Made by a program: the position numbers and the translations under genes. Of a stretch of DNA of 64,000 nucleotides, positions 18,481 to 27,122 are shown piece by piece; the first letter of the stretch is position 1; each line of letters starts with the position of its first letter. A model generated the notes under the pieces. The model searched no databases. It was not told where the DNA came from and saw nothing but the letters and a program-made list of their open reading frames with translations. The stretch comes from Treponema socranskii subsp. paredis ATCC 35535 (GTDB taxonomy: Bacteria > Spirochaetota > Spirochaetia > Treponematales > Treponemataceae): the NCBI GenBank assembly GCA_000413015.1, contig KE332515.1, positions 1,445,712 to 1,509,711 of the forward strand. Reading direction: 5' to 3'.

Positions 18481-18553
18481 CTTGCAACGAGCGCGGAGCG
18501 CGAAGTTCCCCGCGCAACTTGCAACGAGCGCGGAGCGCGAAGTTCCCCGCGCA
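18481..18553. repeat. Tandem 37-bp repeat
   Basis: Two head-to-tail copies of a GC-rich unit (18481-18517 and 18518-18553) beginning CTTGCAACGAGCGCGGAGCG. The unit itself contains GCGCGGAGCGCG and CCCCGCGC inverted segments. Confidence 0.8.
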
Positions 18554-19168
18554 GGATTTATGAGCGCATCGGATAAAAGAAAAACGCTTTTAGCGTTTTT
18601 CGACTCTCGACTTAAAAGAATAAATCCGAGCAGTGTTCGTTCGCGGCTGTCCGAAAGCTTCAGTTTTCGGACAGTTTCCTTGATGTACTATGCGATGTTT
18701 AAGATTAAGTCAGTACAATATAAAGACTTAATCTTAAACTCGACAGGCTGTCGAAAAAGTAACCGACTTTTGAGACAGCCGGCTCACTACCGCATTTTTG
18801 CTTTGCAAAAATGCACAACCGGTTTGCAAAGCTGCGACACGGCATCCGTGCCGTGCAATTAGGAGCGAAAGAAGCACGGCTGAAATTGCGCCGCACTTCT
18901 TTCGTACGAGTTTGTTTTCAACAAACTCGGGTTATTCGTGCGGAGGGTTTAATACCTCGACGCTCTGCGTCGTAACAAAAGGTATTAAAGCCGACTGCGA
19001 CCACTTTATGAGAACAACATACCCCGATGCTCTGCGTCGGAGTTGTTGATTGAACGTGTGCGCTCGCTTGAAACGTCGGAGCGAAGCTCCTCGTTGCGAG
19101 AAACGCGCACGGCTAAAAACTTTTTCGGAAATTAATATTTCCTGCAAAAGTCTTTATTAGGAGGAGCT

Positions 19169-21148
19169 ATGAGTCACGAATGTCACTGTCATGCGTGTTG
19201 TAAAGGCGAGCATGAGCATGAAGAAGAGAGCGAATTAAGCGTCCATGAAATCGTCATTGCGGCGGTGCTGTTTGCACTCGGTTTAATCGTCGAACACGCG
19301 CATCCTTTCAGGGCGATCGATTTTTCGCTCGGTAAATTCGCGTCGGCGGATGAACTCGTTTCAGTTCTGCTCCTGCTTGCAGCGTACCTCGTATGCGGCA
19401 GAAGCGTCGTCATCGACGCGGTAAAAAATATTATTAAAGGAAATTTCTTCGATGAAAAATTCTTGATGAGCGTTGCGTCTCTCGGAGCCGTCGCTGTCGG
19501 GCAATATCCCGAAGCTGTCGGCGTCATGCTGCTCTATCAAATCGGGGAATACGCACAGGACAAAGCGGTCGACAAATCGCGCGATTCGATTCAATCGCTC
19601 ATGGAAATCCGGCCGGATAAAGCATTCGTAAAACGCGGCGGTAAAATAATCGAAGTATCGCCCGACGATGTGAACGTCGGCGAAACCATACTCGTCAAGC
19701 CCGGAGAGCGCATTCCGATCGACGGCACGGTCGTGCAGGGAAAATCGTTTCTCGATACGTCCGCCCTTACCGGAGAAGCGGTGCCGCGCCGCGTATTCGT
19801 CGGAAGCGACGTTATGGCGGGTGCGATCAATACGGACAGCGTGATCGAAATCGAAACGACGAAGATCGCCGGAGAATCGGCGGCCGCCCGCATCATCGAA
19901 CTGGTCGAAAAAGCGCAGGAAAAAAAGGCGAAATCGGAACGATTTATCACACGCTTTTCAAAAGCGTATACGCCTATCGTGTGCGTAGCGGCGGTTTTGC
20001 TTGCACTTATTCCGTCCCTCATCACGGGCGATGCGCACACATGGGTGTACCGCGCGCTCATCTTTCTCGTCGTCTCCTGCCCCTGCGCGCTCGTCATATC
20101 GGTGCCGCTCGGATTTTTCAGCGGCATCGGAACGGCGAGCAAAAACGGCATCCTTATCAAAGGAAGCGAATGCATTGAAACGCTTGCTCGGACACAGACG
20201 GCCGTATTCGATAAAACGGGAACTTTAACAAAAGGCGTATTCGCCGTCACGGGAGTTCACCCGACGGACGAAGAACGCATACCGGCGGACGAACTCATCT
20301 CAATCGCGGCACATGCGGAAACCTATTCGAATCATCCGATATCGAATTCGATCAAAGCGGCGCACTCGGGAGCGTGCTGCAATCTCGTAAAAATCGCCGA
20401 CGCGGAAGAGATAAGCGGAGAGGGCATCAGCGTCGTTCTCGACGGCAAGCGTATACTTGCGGGCAACATGAAACTCATGGAATCGCACGCGGTAGCGGAT
20501 ATTGTTCCGTGCAGCTTAAACGATTTCGGAACGGTAGTACACGTCGCAGTCGACGGACTGTATGCAGGACACATCGTCATAGCCGATCAAACGAAAGACG
20601 ATGCGGCCTTCGCCGTCAAAAAGATCCGGAAGCTCGGCATCAAAAAAATCGTCATGCTCACCGGCGACAATAAAGAAACGGCGGAAGAAGTCGCATCCGA
20701 AATCGGAGTCGATACCGTTTTTTCGGAACTCCTTCCTGCAGATAAAGTCGATAAAGTGGAAGCGCTGCTTGCGGAGCTCGGCAAAAAACCGCAGCGTCCG
20801 ACGCTCCTCTTTGCCGGCGACGGCATCAACGATGCACCGGTACTCGCGCGGGCCGACACGGGGATCGCGATGGGCGGACTCGGAAGCGATGCCGCGATAG
20901 AATCGGCGGATGCCGTCATCATGACCGACGAACCGGCAAAGATAGCGGACGCGATTTCGATTTCACGGAAAACCGTACGCATCGTCACCGAAAATATCGT
21001 CATTTCGCTCATCGTAAAGATCGGCATCATGGCGCTCGGCGCCTTCGGTATCGCAAATATGTGGACTGCCGTTTTCGGCGATACGGGCGTAGCTCTCCTC
21101 GCCGTAGCGAATTCGATGCGCGTCATGTTGTGGAAAAAGCGAGAGTGA
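19169..21148 (+). CDS. Zn/Cd/Pb-type P1B ATPase (metal efflux pump)
   Basis: Inner-membrane P-type ATPase that exports soft divalent metals. The 659-residue protein has a His/Cys-rich N-terminus (HECHCHACCKGEHEHEEE) instead of a full HMA domain, the TM metal site SCPCALVIS, phosphorylation motif DKTGTLTKG, the HP locus (NHPISNS) and the hinge GDGINDAPVLARAD. The CPC plus the later TM lysine/aspartate pattern fits ZntA/CadA specificity. GGAGG sits 4 bases before ATG. The zinc-type repressor upstream probably regulates it, but the tract between them has no visible second operator. Confidence 0.9.
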   Translation: MSHECHCHACCKGEHEHEEESELSVHEIVIAAVLFALGLIVEHAHPFRAIDFSLGKFASADELVSVLLLLAAYLVCGRSVVIDAVKNIIKGNFFDEKFLMSVASLGAVAVGQYPEAVGVMLLYQIGEYAQDKAVDKSRDSIQSLMEIRPDKAFVKRGGKIIEVSPDDVNVGETILVKPGERIPIDGTVVQGKSFLDTSALTGEAVPRRVFVGSDVMAGAINTDSVIEIETTKIAGESAAARIIELVEKAQEKKAKSERFITRFSKAYTPIVCVAAVLLALIPSLITGDAHTWVYRALIFLVVSCPCALVISVPLGFFSGIGTASKNGILIKGSECIETLARTQTAVFDKTGTLTKGVFAVTGVHPTDEERIPADELISIAAHAETYSNHPISNSIKAAHSGACCNLVKIADAEEISGEGISVVLDGKRILAGNMKLMESHAVADIVPCSLNDFGTVVHVAVDGLYAGHIVIADQTKDDAAFAVKKIRKLGIKKIVMLTGDNKETAEEVASEIGVDTVFSELLPADKVDKVEALLAELGKKPQRPTLLFAGDGINDAPVLARADTGIAMGGLGSDAAIESADAVIMTDEPAKIADAISISRKTVRIVTENIVISLIVKIGIMALGAFGIANMWTAVFGDTGVALLAVANSMRVMLWKKRE

Positions 21149-21158
21149 TGAGGCCGAT

Positions 21159-21187
21159 TTCCCACGCCGCCCTTTTTATGCTATACT
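21159..21187 (+). promoter_or_regulatory. pth promoter, leaderless layout
   Basis: TTCCCA (21159-21164), 17-base spacer, TATACT (21182-21187), 6 bases to the ATG. No Shine-Dalgarno. Confidence 0.5.
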
Positions 21188-21193
21188 CCGTCT

Positions 21194-21829
21194 ATGATTC
21201 GGCTTGTCGCTTTTCTCGGAAATTACGGGCGCACATACGAAAACACGCGCCACAACGCCGCCTGGCTTTTTGCGGATTCATTGCCCTTTGCACATCGTCT
21301 TTCGTGGCAGCATAAATTCAAAGGCGCTTTTTGTTCGCTCGATGCATCCCGCCTCGCTTTTTGGGCGGACGAATATCACCTCGGCACTTCAAACGGCCAA
21401 ACCGCTTCCGACGCGATATATTTTTTAAAGCCCGAAACCTATATGAACGCGTCGGGCGAAAGCATCGGCGAACTCGCAAATTTTTACAAACTCACGGCGG
21501 ATCACATACTCGTCGTACACGATGAACTCGAACTTCCGGCAGGCACGATCAGCTTAAAGAAAGGAGGCGGGCTCGGCGGACACAACGGATTGCGTTCGAC
21601 AAAAGCCGTTTTAAGTACGGCGGATTTTTGGAGATTCCGCTTCGGCATCGGACGGCCGGACAATCCCGACGTAGCCGGTTACGTACTCTCGCCTTTTACA
21701 AGCGACGAGCGCATAACGATGGCGCAAACGTTTAGCGCAGCGGCGATCCCGTTTACCGAAGCAATTCTTTCAAACGATCCGGCAAAACTCGTCGCTGCGT
21801 GGGGCAAGAAAAAGGTGTGCGCCGACTGA
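21194..21829 (+). CDS. pth: Peptidyl-tRNA hydrolase
   Basis: Releases tRNA from peptidyl-tRNA that dropped off the ribosome. The 211-residue protein has FLGNYGRTYENTRHNAAW (substrate-binding Asn and catalytic His), FLKPETYMNASGES and VVHDELELPAG, followed by GGGLGGHNGLRS, all typical of the family. Slightly longer than usual near residues 45-65. The mazG gene follows after 71 bases on the same strand. Confidence 0.96.
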   Translation: MIRLVAFLGNYGRTYENTRHNAAWLFADSLPFAHRLSWQHKFKGAFCSLDASRLAFWADEYHLGTSNGQTASDAIYFLKPETYMNASGESIGELANFYKLTADHILVVHDELELPAGTISLKKGGGLGGHNGLRSTKAVLSTADFWRFRFGIGRPDNPDVAGYVLSPFTSDERITMAQTFSAAAIPFTEAILSNDPAKLVAAWGKKKVCAD

Positions 21830-21900
21830 CACGGACTGAGGCCAGACGCTTTTCCGCAGCACCGCAGAATGATATATTAATAATTATTAAGGATTATACT

Positions 21901-22833
21901 ATGAGTGATATACAAAACGATACAAGCGCAGACAAAACGGCGGCAGCGTACAAGCGGCTGTACGAAACGATACGAACGCTTCGCGCACCCGGCGGCTGTC
22001 CGTGGGACAGAGAGCAGACGCCGCTCACGATGCGGCGCGATCTGATCGAAGAGACTTTCGAAGCCGTGGACGCCGTTTCGACAGGGGATGCGGCGCATGC
22101 AAAAGAAGAACTCGGAGACGTCATACTCAACGCGTCGATGATCGCGTATATGTACGAACAGCAAAACGATTTTTCCGTCGCGGAAGCTTTGGATGAGCTC
22201 ACCGATAAATTAATACGGCGGCATCCGCACGTTTTCTCGCAGAGCGAAGGCATGTCGGAAGTGACGGAAAAAGTGACGACGGGTGAACAGGTTTTAAATC
22301 AATGGGACAGGATCAAAGAAAACGTTGAAGGAAGAAAGAGCGTGAAAACGATCCTCGACGAAGTGCCCGAAGGCTTTCCTCCCCTCCTCCGCGCGTATAA
22401 AATGCAAAAAAAAGCGGCAAAAAAAGGATTCGATTGGCAATCGATCGAAAGCGTCAAAGCAAAAGTATACGAAGAACTTGAAGAAGTGCGGGAAGCATCC
22501 CAACGGTTGCAGGATGCAAAATCTGCGGGCGACACATCCGGCTCAAAGACTGCAGCCGACGAGCGCAACGCACCGAGCGATCGCTTGAGTCCGTCCGAAC
22601 GCGCGGCGCTTCACCTCGAAGAAGAATTCGGCGACCTCCTCTTTGCCGTCGTCAATTATATGCGGCACTTGGGCGTCGATCCCGAAACGGCGATGGATAG
22701 GGCGAACCGTAAGTTTTACAGGCGCTTTGCGTATGTCGAAGAGCGGATGACAAAAGCCGGCATACCGATGGACAACGATCATCTGCAAGACGAAGATGCA
22801 TTTTGGAACGCTGCGAAAAAAGAGGGGCTGTAG
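21901..22833 (+). CDS. mazG: Nucleoside triphosphate pyrophosphohydrolase MazG
   Basis: Hydrolyses (d)NTPs to the monophosphates and clears abnormal nucleotides. The 310-residue protein has two MazG domains: the first with LRAPGGCPWDREQTPLTMRR and metal-binding EE..(A)VD / KEELGDVIL, the second after about residue 170 with KVYEELEEVREA and EEEFGDLLFAVVNYMR. An extra Ser/Asp-rich linker of about 35 residues splits the second domain. The ATG at 21901 is chosen for AAGGA 8 bases upstream; the frame from 21799 overlaps pth. Confidence 0.92.
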   Translation: MSDIQNDTSADKTAAAYKRLYETIRTLRAPGGCPWDREQTPLTMRRDLIEETFEAVDAVSTGDAAHAKEELGDVILNASMIAYMYEQQNDFSVAEALDELTDKLIRRHPHVFSQSEGMSEVTEKVTTGEQVLNQWDRIKENVEGRKSVKTILDEVPEGFPPLLRAYKMQKKAAKKGFDWQSIESVKAKVYEELEEVREASQRLQDAKSAGDTSGSKTAADERNAPSDRLSPSERAALHLEEEFGDLLFAVVNYMRHLGVDPETAMDRANRKFYRRFAYVEERMTKAGIPMDNDHLQDEDAFWNAAKKEGL

Positions 22834-22987
22834 CCGAACAACGGGCGCCTCATCGGATCGTCAAATCGGCGGAAAATATTAATTCCTGCCGAGCAAAGGC
22901 TCAAGCCCTTTATCCCGCCGTATCCCGATTTCCTTTTTTTTAACCCTCATCGCCTTGCGCATTACCCCCGTTTCCGAATTGCAGATA

Positions 22988-23119
22988 TTTTATACTTTTT
23001 CGGACGGAACGGTTTTGCGATCCGGCCATCCGCACCTCGCTCACGCTCGTTCCGCCGGAACGCTTCGCGGTGCTCCTGTCCGGCGTAGGCCGAACGGAAA
23101 ATTGCGCGTTAGTATAAAA
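22988..23119. repeat. 132-bp element bounded by inverted repeats, with a dispersed GC-rich core
   Basis: TTTTATACT (22988-22996) and AGTATAAAA (23111-23119) bracket a GC-rich body. The body (about 23055-23097) resembles a segment found at about 54477, 55773 and 60107 (pattern GGAACGCTNCGCGG...TCCGGCGTAG). The remaining part of the gap 22834-23206 holds no gene. Confidence 0.6.
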
Positions 23120-23169
23120 AATTTTCGTTTACAACAAAAAAAATTTATTTACAAAAAAATTCATTTGCG

Positions 23170-23198
23170 TTGCGTGATTTACCTTTTCGGTATATAAT
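23170..23198 (+). promoter_or_regulatory. XPB helicase gene promoter
   Basis: TTGCGT (23170-23175), 17-base spacer, TATAAT (23193-23198), 8 bases before the ATG. No Shine-Dalgarno is present. Confidence 0.5.
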
Positions 23199-23206
23199 AC
23201 TCTGTT

Positions 23207-24925
23207 ATGCAAAACGATAAGCCGCTCATCGTTCAAAGCGATAAAACTCTCCTGCTCGACGTTCACGCGCCGAAAGCCGATGAATGCCGGAACGATTTGA
23301 TTCCGTTCGCGGAGCTCGAGCGCTCACCCGAGTATTTGCATACGTATCGTTTGACGCCGCTGTCGCTGTGGAATGCGGCGAGTGCGGGTTTTACGGCGGA
23401 CGATATCGCGGCGGTTTTGAAAAAGTACAGCCGCTTCGACGTGCCGCAATCGGTTATTGCGTGGATGCGTGAAACGGCGGAGCGTTTCGGAAAGTTGAGG
23501 TTAGTCGCTTCGCCTTCTTCGGACGCGGAAGAATATCTCAAACTCGAAACGGATTCAGAGCGCATCTACCGCGAACTGTGCGCAAACCGCGGACTTGCAA
23601 AATATTTATCAATCGATGAAGACGGCGATAGGTGCTTCCGTGTCCGCCTCACCGACCGCGGCACGGTAAAGCAGGAATTGATAAAGACGGGCTGGCCGGT
23701 AAAAGACGAAGTGCCGCTTGCAGACGGAGAAGCGCTCGACATCCGCCTGCAGAAAACGACGGCAAACGGGATGCCGCTTGTCGTCCGCGAATACCAGATT
23801 GAAGCTGCGAAAGCGCTCGTCGGTGACAAAGGCCCCGGCACGGGCTTCGGCACGATCGTGCTTCCGTGCGGCGCGGGTAAAACGATCGTCGGTATGCAGA
23901 TCATGGACATGCTCAAAACGAGTACGCTCATCGTTACGACGAATATCACGGCCGTCCATCAGTGGATCGCGGAACTCATCGATAAAACGAATCTCACTTG
24001 GGACGATATAGCCGAATACACGGGCGAAGAAAAATCGATCAAACCGGTGACCGTCGCGACGTATCAGATATTGACGTGGCGGCCTGAAAAAGACGGACCC
24101 TATCCGCATTTTTCACTCTTTCGAAAACGAGCGTGGGGTTTGATACTCTACGACGAAGTGCACATGCTGCCCGCTCCCGTTTTCCGCGTCGTTGCGGAAC
24201 TGCAGGCGGTACGCCGCGTGGGGCTGACGGCGACACTCGTGCGGGAAGACGGCTGCGAAAACTACGTATTCAGCCTCGTCGGACCGAAGCGTTACGACGT
24301 TCCGTGGAAAGAGCTCGAACAGTCCGGCTGGATCGCCTCTGCGGAGTGCATCGAAGTGCGTCTCGATTTGGATAGCAATGAAGAAATCCGATACGCCGTC
24401 GCAAACGCGCGAACGAAGCATCGCATCGCAAGCGAAAATCCGATAAAGGATCGGATCGTCCGGGAAATCATCGATCGTTTTCCGAACGATAAAATCCTCG
24501 TCATCGGGCAATACATCGACCAGCTTGAAAAGCTCGCGCGTATGCTGCATTCTCCCATCATCACCGGAAAGACGCCCGTATCCGAACGCGATGCGATCTA
24601 CGGCGAGTTCCGCAGCGGCAAACTCCACGTGCTCGTCGTTTCGAAAGTCGCAAACTTCGCGATCGATCTGCCGGACGCATCGCTCGCGATCCAAGTGTCG
24701 GGTACTTTCGGAAGCCGTCAGGAAGAAGCACAGCGTCTCGGGCGCATACTCAGACCGAAAGAACGCACGGCGCGTTTTTTTACGCTCATTACGCGGAACA
24801 CGGTCGAAGAGGACTTCGGCGCGAACCGGCAGAAATTTCTCGCCGAACAGGGATATTCGTACCGCATTGTCAGATATCGCGATGCAAACGATTTCGATGA
24901 AATTACGAAAGAGGGTCTATGCTGA
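23207..24925 (+). CDS. XPB/Ssl2-type DNA helicase
   Basis: Superfamily 2 3'-5' helicase like eukaryotic/archaeal XPB; bacterial homologues are known in some actinobacteria and spirochaetes. The 572-residue protein has an N-terminal damage-recognition-like region (1-200), Walker A PCGAGKT, DEVH box (LILYDEVHML), motif III VGLTATLVRED and C-terminal motifs (GTFGSRQEEAQRLGRILRPK). The length and the RED motif are right for the family. The next gene overlaps it by 7 bases and encodes the usual partner. Role in repair or transcription recovery is inferred. Confidence 0.93.
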   Translation: MQNDKPLIVQSDKTLLLDVHAPKADECRNDLIPFAELERSPEYLHTYRLTPLSLWNAASAGFTADDIAAVLKKYSRFDVPQSVIAWMRETAERFGKLRLVASPSSDAEEYLKLETDSERIYRELCANRGLAKYLSIDEDGDRCFRVRLTDRGTVKQELIKTGWPVKDEVPLADGEALDIRLQKTTANGMPLVVREYQIEAAKALVGDKGPGTGFGTIVLPCGAGKTIVGMQIMDMLKTSTLIVTTNITAVHQWIAELIDKTNLTWDDIAEYTGEEKSIKPVTVATYQILTWRPEKDGPYPHFSLFRKRAWGLILYDEVHMLPAPVFRVVAELQAVRRVGLTATLVREDGCENYVFSLVGPKRYDVPWKELEQSGWIASAECIEVRLDLDSNEEIRYAVANARTKHRIASENPIKDRIVREIIDRFPNDKILVIGQYIDQLEKLARMLHSPIITGKTPVSERDAIYGEFRSGKLHVLVVSKVANFAIDLPDASLAIQVSGTFGSRQEEAQRLGRILRPKERTARFFTLITRNTVEEDFGANRQKFLAEQGYSYRIVRYRDANDFDEITKEGLC

Positions 24926-27042
24926 ACGAATCCGATAAAGAACGGCGCACGGCTTTATGGCAAGCATCTCTCGCAATGCTCCCCGACAGCCGCTTTTTCG
25001 ATATGCTGCGCGCTTATCTCGGAAAAATAAAAACACCGTACAACAAACAAAACCTCATCGAACAGCTGTCTTCTTTTTTTTGCAGGGAGCAAAACAGAAA
25101 AAATCTCCTCACTCTGCTCGACGACTTCGACGAAAAAATCATCGCGACCCTCATCCTCATCCCCGAAGCGACGCAAAAAAAACTTTCGGATTTTTTTTCC
25201 GGCGAATACGTTCCTTCGGAAATTGCCGCACGGATTTCAAATCTCACCGACAGATTAATAATTTATAAAGACGAATCGGACAAAGACTGCTCCGAACGTC
25301 TGCACATAAATCCGCTGCTTGAAGATTTGCTTACCCCTCGTATCGATATCGCGCGCATCATCCCCGAAGCGCAGTACGCGTCGCGCACGGAAGGCGGAAG
25401 CTTTTCGATTTCGCCCGAATTTATCGCCTCCGTCGTCTGCTATATTGCCGAAAGGCCGGATCTTTGCAAAGCGGACGGAGATTTAAAAAAAATCGATGCG
25501 GCGCGGTTGAAAACAGTGTTCGCCTGCGGAACCGTCCCCGTTCAAACGCTCATTACCGCATTATTGAATTTATCGCTCGTCAAACGAAACGAAAACGGCA
25601 TCTCCGCCGATTATGCACGATTGCTTTCGTTTGCGGAGTTTCCTCCGAAAAAGCAATACGCATACCTTGCGGCAGCGGCAAGCGCTTCGCTCGATCGGGA
25701 AAGACTCCGCTCGTACGCCGAACTCGTTCTCGACCTTGCTGCATCCCTTCCCGATTCCGGCGTTACGAAACGCACCCTCCTCAGATGTATGTTGCTGCTC
25801 GGAAGTTCCGAACGGGCACAAAGCCGTTTCCGTGCGCTTATCGATCGCTCGCACGGAAAAAGCGATGACGGAAGCGATGAACGTCCGCCTTTTGAACGCA
25901 TCATCGATACGGCGGAAACGTTCGGCCTCTTTTCCGTCGCCGGAAAGACGAAAGAAGACGATGCTATTTACCGCGTCGGAAAAGCGCTTTCGGATGAAGA
26001 AAAAACGAATACGAGCGCACGATTCGTTTCGATCAATTCGGGCTTTACGGTCAGGCTTTTGCCGGGGCTCCCGCTCAAAACGCTTTTACCTCTGTCGATT
26101 TTTTTGCGCGTTGTCAATTTCGATACGACGGTCGAATTTGAAATCGATAAAGCGTCGGTGATCCGAGCCTTCGATTTCGGATACACGTCCGAGACGATCT
26201 GCTCGCTGCTTGAAAAATACGCCTCACACGGTGTTCCGCAAAATCTCCGCGTCAGTATCGAAGACTGGCAGCAGCTCTATTCGTCGGCGATTTTGTATAA
26301 GGGCTACGTTTTAAAACTAGACGAAAAGAATTCAACGCTCATCGAAAAAAATCCTAAGGCGGCACACTTTATTCAAACAAAATTGGGCGAGGGAATCTAC
26401 CTCTTGAATATTCGGAGCGACGAAGATGCGGCGGCATTCGGCAAAGAAACCGGCTTCGATTGTATCGGAAAAATCAATAATCTCGGCGCAGAGCAGCGCA
26501 CTATTGAATCATCCGCACGAACGAAAGGCGACGCAGCCGACCCCACGCCGCCGTCATTTCCGCCGATCGGGAACGGTGAAAACCGATTCAAAGACATTCG
26601 GAAAAATAACGCCGATCGACCAGAAAAAAAGCGGCGCGACAAACTGCTTTCGGATCTGCACCGCACGCTCGCGTCGCTCGATCTTTCCAAAGCGCAAAAA
26701 GAAAATCTTTCAGCCCGCATCGACAATAAAATCATTTTGTCGGCGGAACAGCTCGGCAAAGATACGGTTCGCTCCGAAGGTGCCGAAGCGGGCGGCATGG
26801 ATTTTCTCGGCAAAGTGCGTCTCATAGAAAGTGCGATCGCATCCGGCGACATGATCGAAGTGCGTATGCCGAAAACGGACGGTTCGGCAAAACTCGAAAC
26901 GATTTTATGTACGCCGCTTTCGCTTTCAAAAGCGAGCGGAGACGCGGAAGCGGCCGTGCGTATCGAAGCGACAAAAAAAACGGCGATGCTTTCGGTCGGG
27001 AGAGCCGCCAATATAAAACTTATTAAAACTTCGATTTTTTAA
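24919..27042 (+). CDS. Helicase-associated protein (XPB partner)
   Basis: A 707-residue protein of the kind found beside bacterial XPB. The N-terminal half is helical with few motifs; the central part has a Helicase_C_3-like region (VSIEDWQQLYSSAILYKGYV, about residues 445-480) followed by ...KLGEGIYLLNIRSDEDAAAF. A Pro/Asn-rich linker (about 530-570) leads to a C-terminal WYL-like or beta-rich region. Overlap with the helicase gene means coupled translation. Its direct biochemical task is unknown; likely regulates or targets the helicase. Confidence 0.78.
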   Translation: MLNESDKERRTALWQASLAMLPDSRFFDMLRAYLGKIKTPYNKQNLIEQLSSFFCREQNRKNLLTLLDDFDEKIIATLILIPEATQKKLSDFFSGEYVPSEIAARISNLTDRLIIYKDESDKDCSERLHINPLLEDLLTPRIDIARIIPEAQYASRTEGGSFSISPEFIASVVCYIAERPDLCKADGDLKKIDAARLKTVFACGTVPVQTLITALLNLSLVKRNENGISADYARLLSFAEFPPKKQYAYLAAAASASLDRERLRSYAELVLDLAASLPDSGVTKRTLLRCMLLLGSSERAQSRFRALIDRSHGKSDDGSDERPPFERIIDTAETFGLFSVAGKTKEDDAIYRVGKALSDEEKTNTSARFVSINSGFTVRLLPGLPLKTLLPLSIFLRVVNFDTTVEFEIDKASVIRAFDFGYTSETICSLLEKYASHGVPQNLRVSIEDWQQLYSSAILYKGYVLKLDEKNSTLIEKNPKAAHFIQTKLGEGIYLLNIRSDEDAAAFGKETGFDCIGKINNLGAEQRTIESSARTKGDAADPTPPSFPPIGNGENRFKDIRKNNADRPEKKRRDKLLSDLHRTLASLDLSKAQKENLSARIDNKIILSAEQLGKDTVRSEGAEAGGMDFLGKVRLIESAIASGDMIEVRMPKTDGSAKLETILCTPLSLSKASGDAEAAVRIEATKKTAMLSVGRAANIKLIKTSIF

Positions 27043-27122
27043 TAATCCGATTACCGGATATTTATTTTAATAATATCAACTTTTTATTTTAAACTTTCCG
27101 CACAAATAAAATCCGATCGGAG

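Larger units (their letters stand above)
18378..19168. repeat. Stem-loop tract between the repressor and the metal ATPase
   Basis: About 790 bases without a supportable gene but full of perfect hairpins. Examples: CTGTCCGAAA/TTTCGGACAG (18647-18674), 14-base arms at 18698-18711 and 18725-18738, GCATTTTTGC-TTT-GCAAAAATGC (18792-18814), CGAGTTTGTT-TTC-AACAAACTCG (18907-18929), and CGACGC-TCT-GCGTCG near 18960. A unit starting TAAATCCGAGCAGTG recurs at about 18375, 18461 and 18620, carrying the same terminator-like hairpin. There is no sign of a single long transcript design; it looks like accumulated small palindromic repeats. Confidence 0.75.

Noticed and set aside
18473..18862. 129-codon frame inside the hairpin tract
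   Set aside because: Made of palindromic repeats; no family pattern and no ribosome binding site.
18378..19168. Possible CRISPR array
   Set aside because: Repeats are palindromes of different sequence and uneven spacing; no constant repeat with unique spacers and no cas genes in the window.
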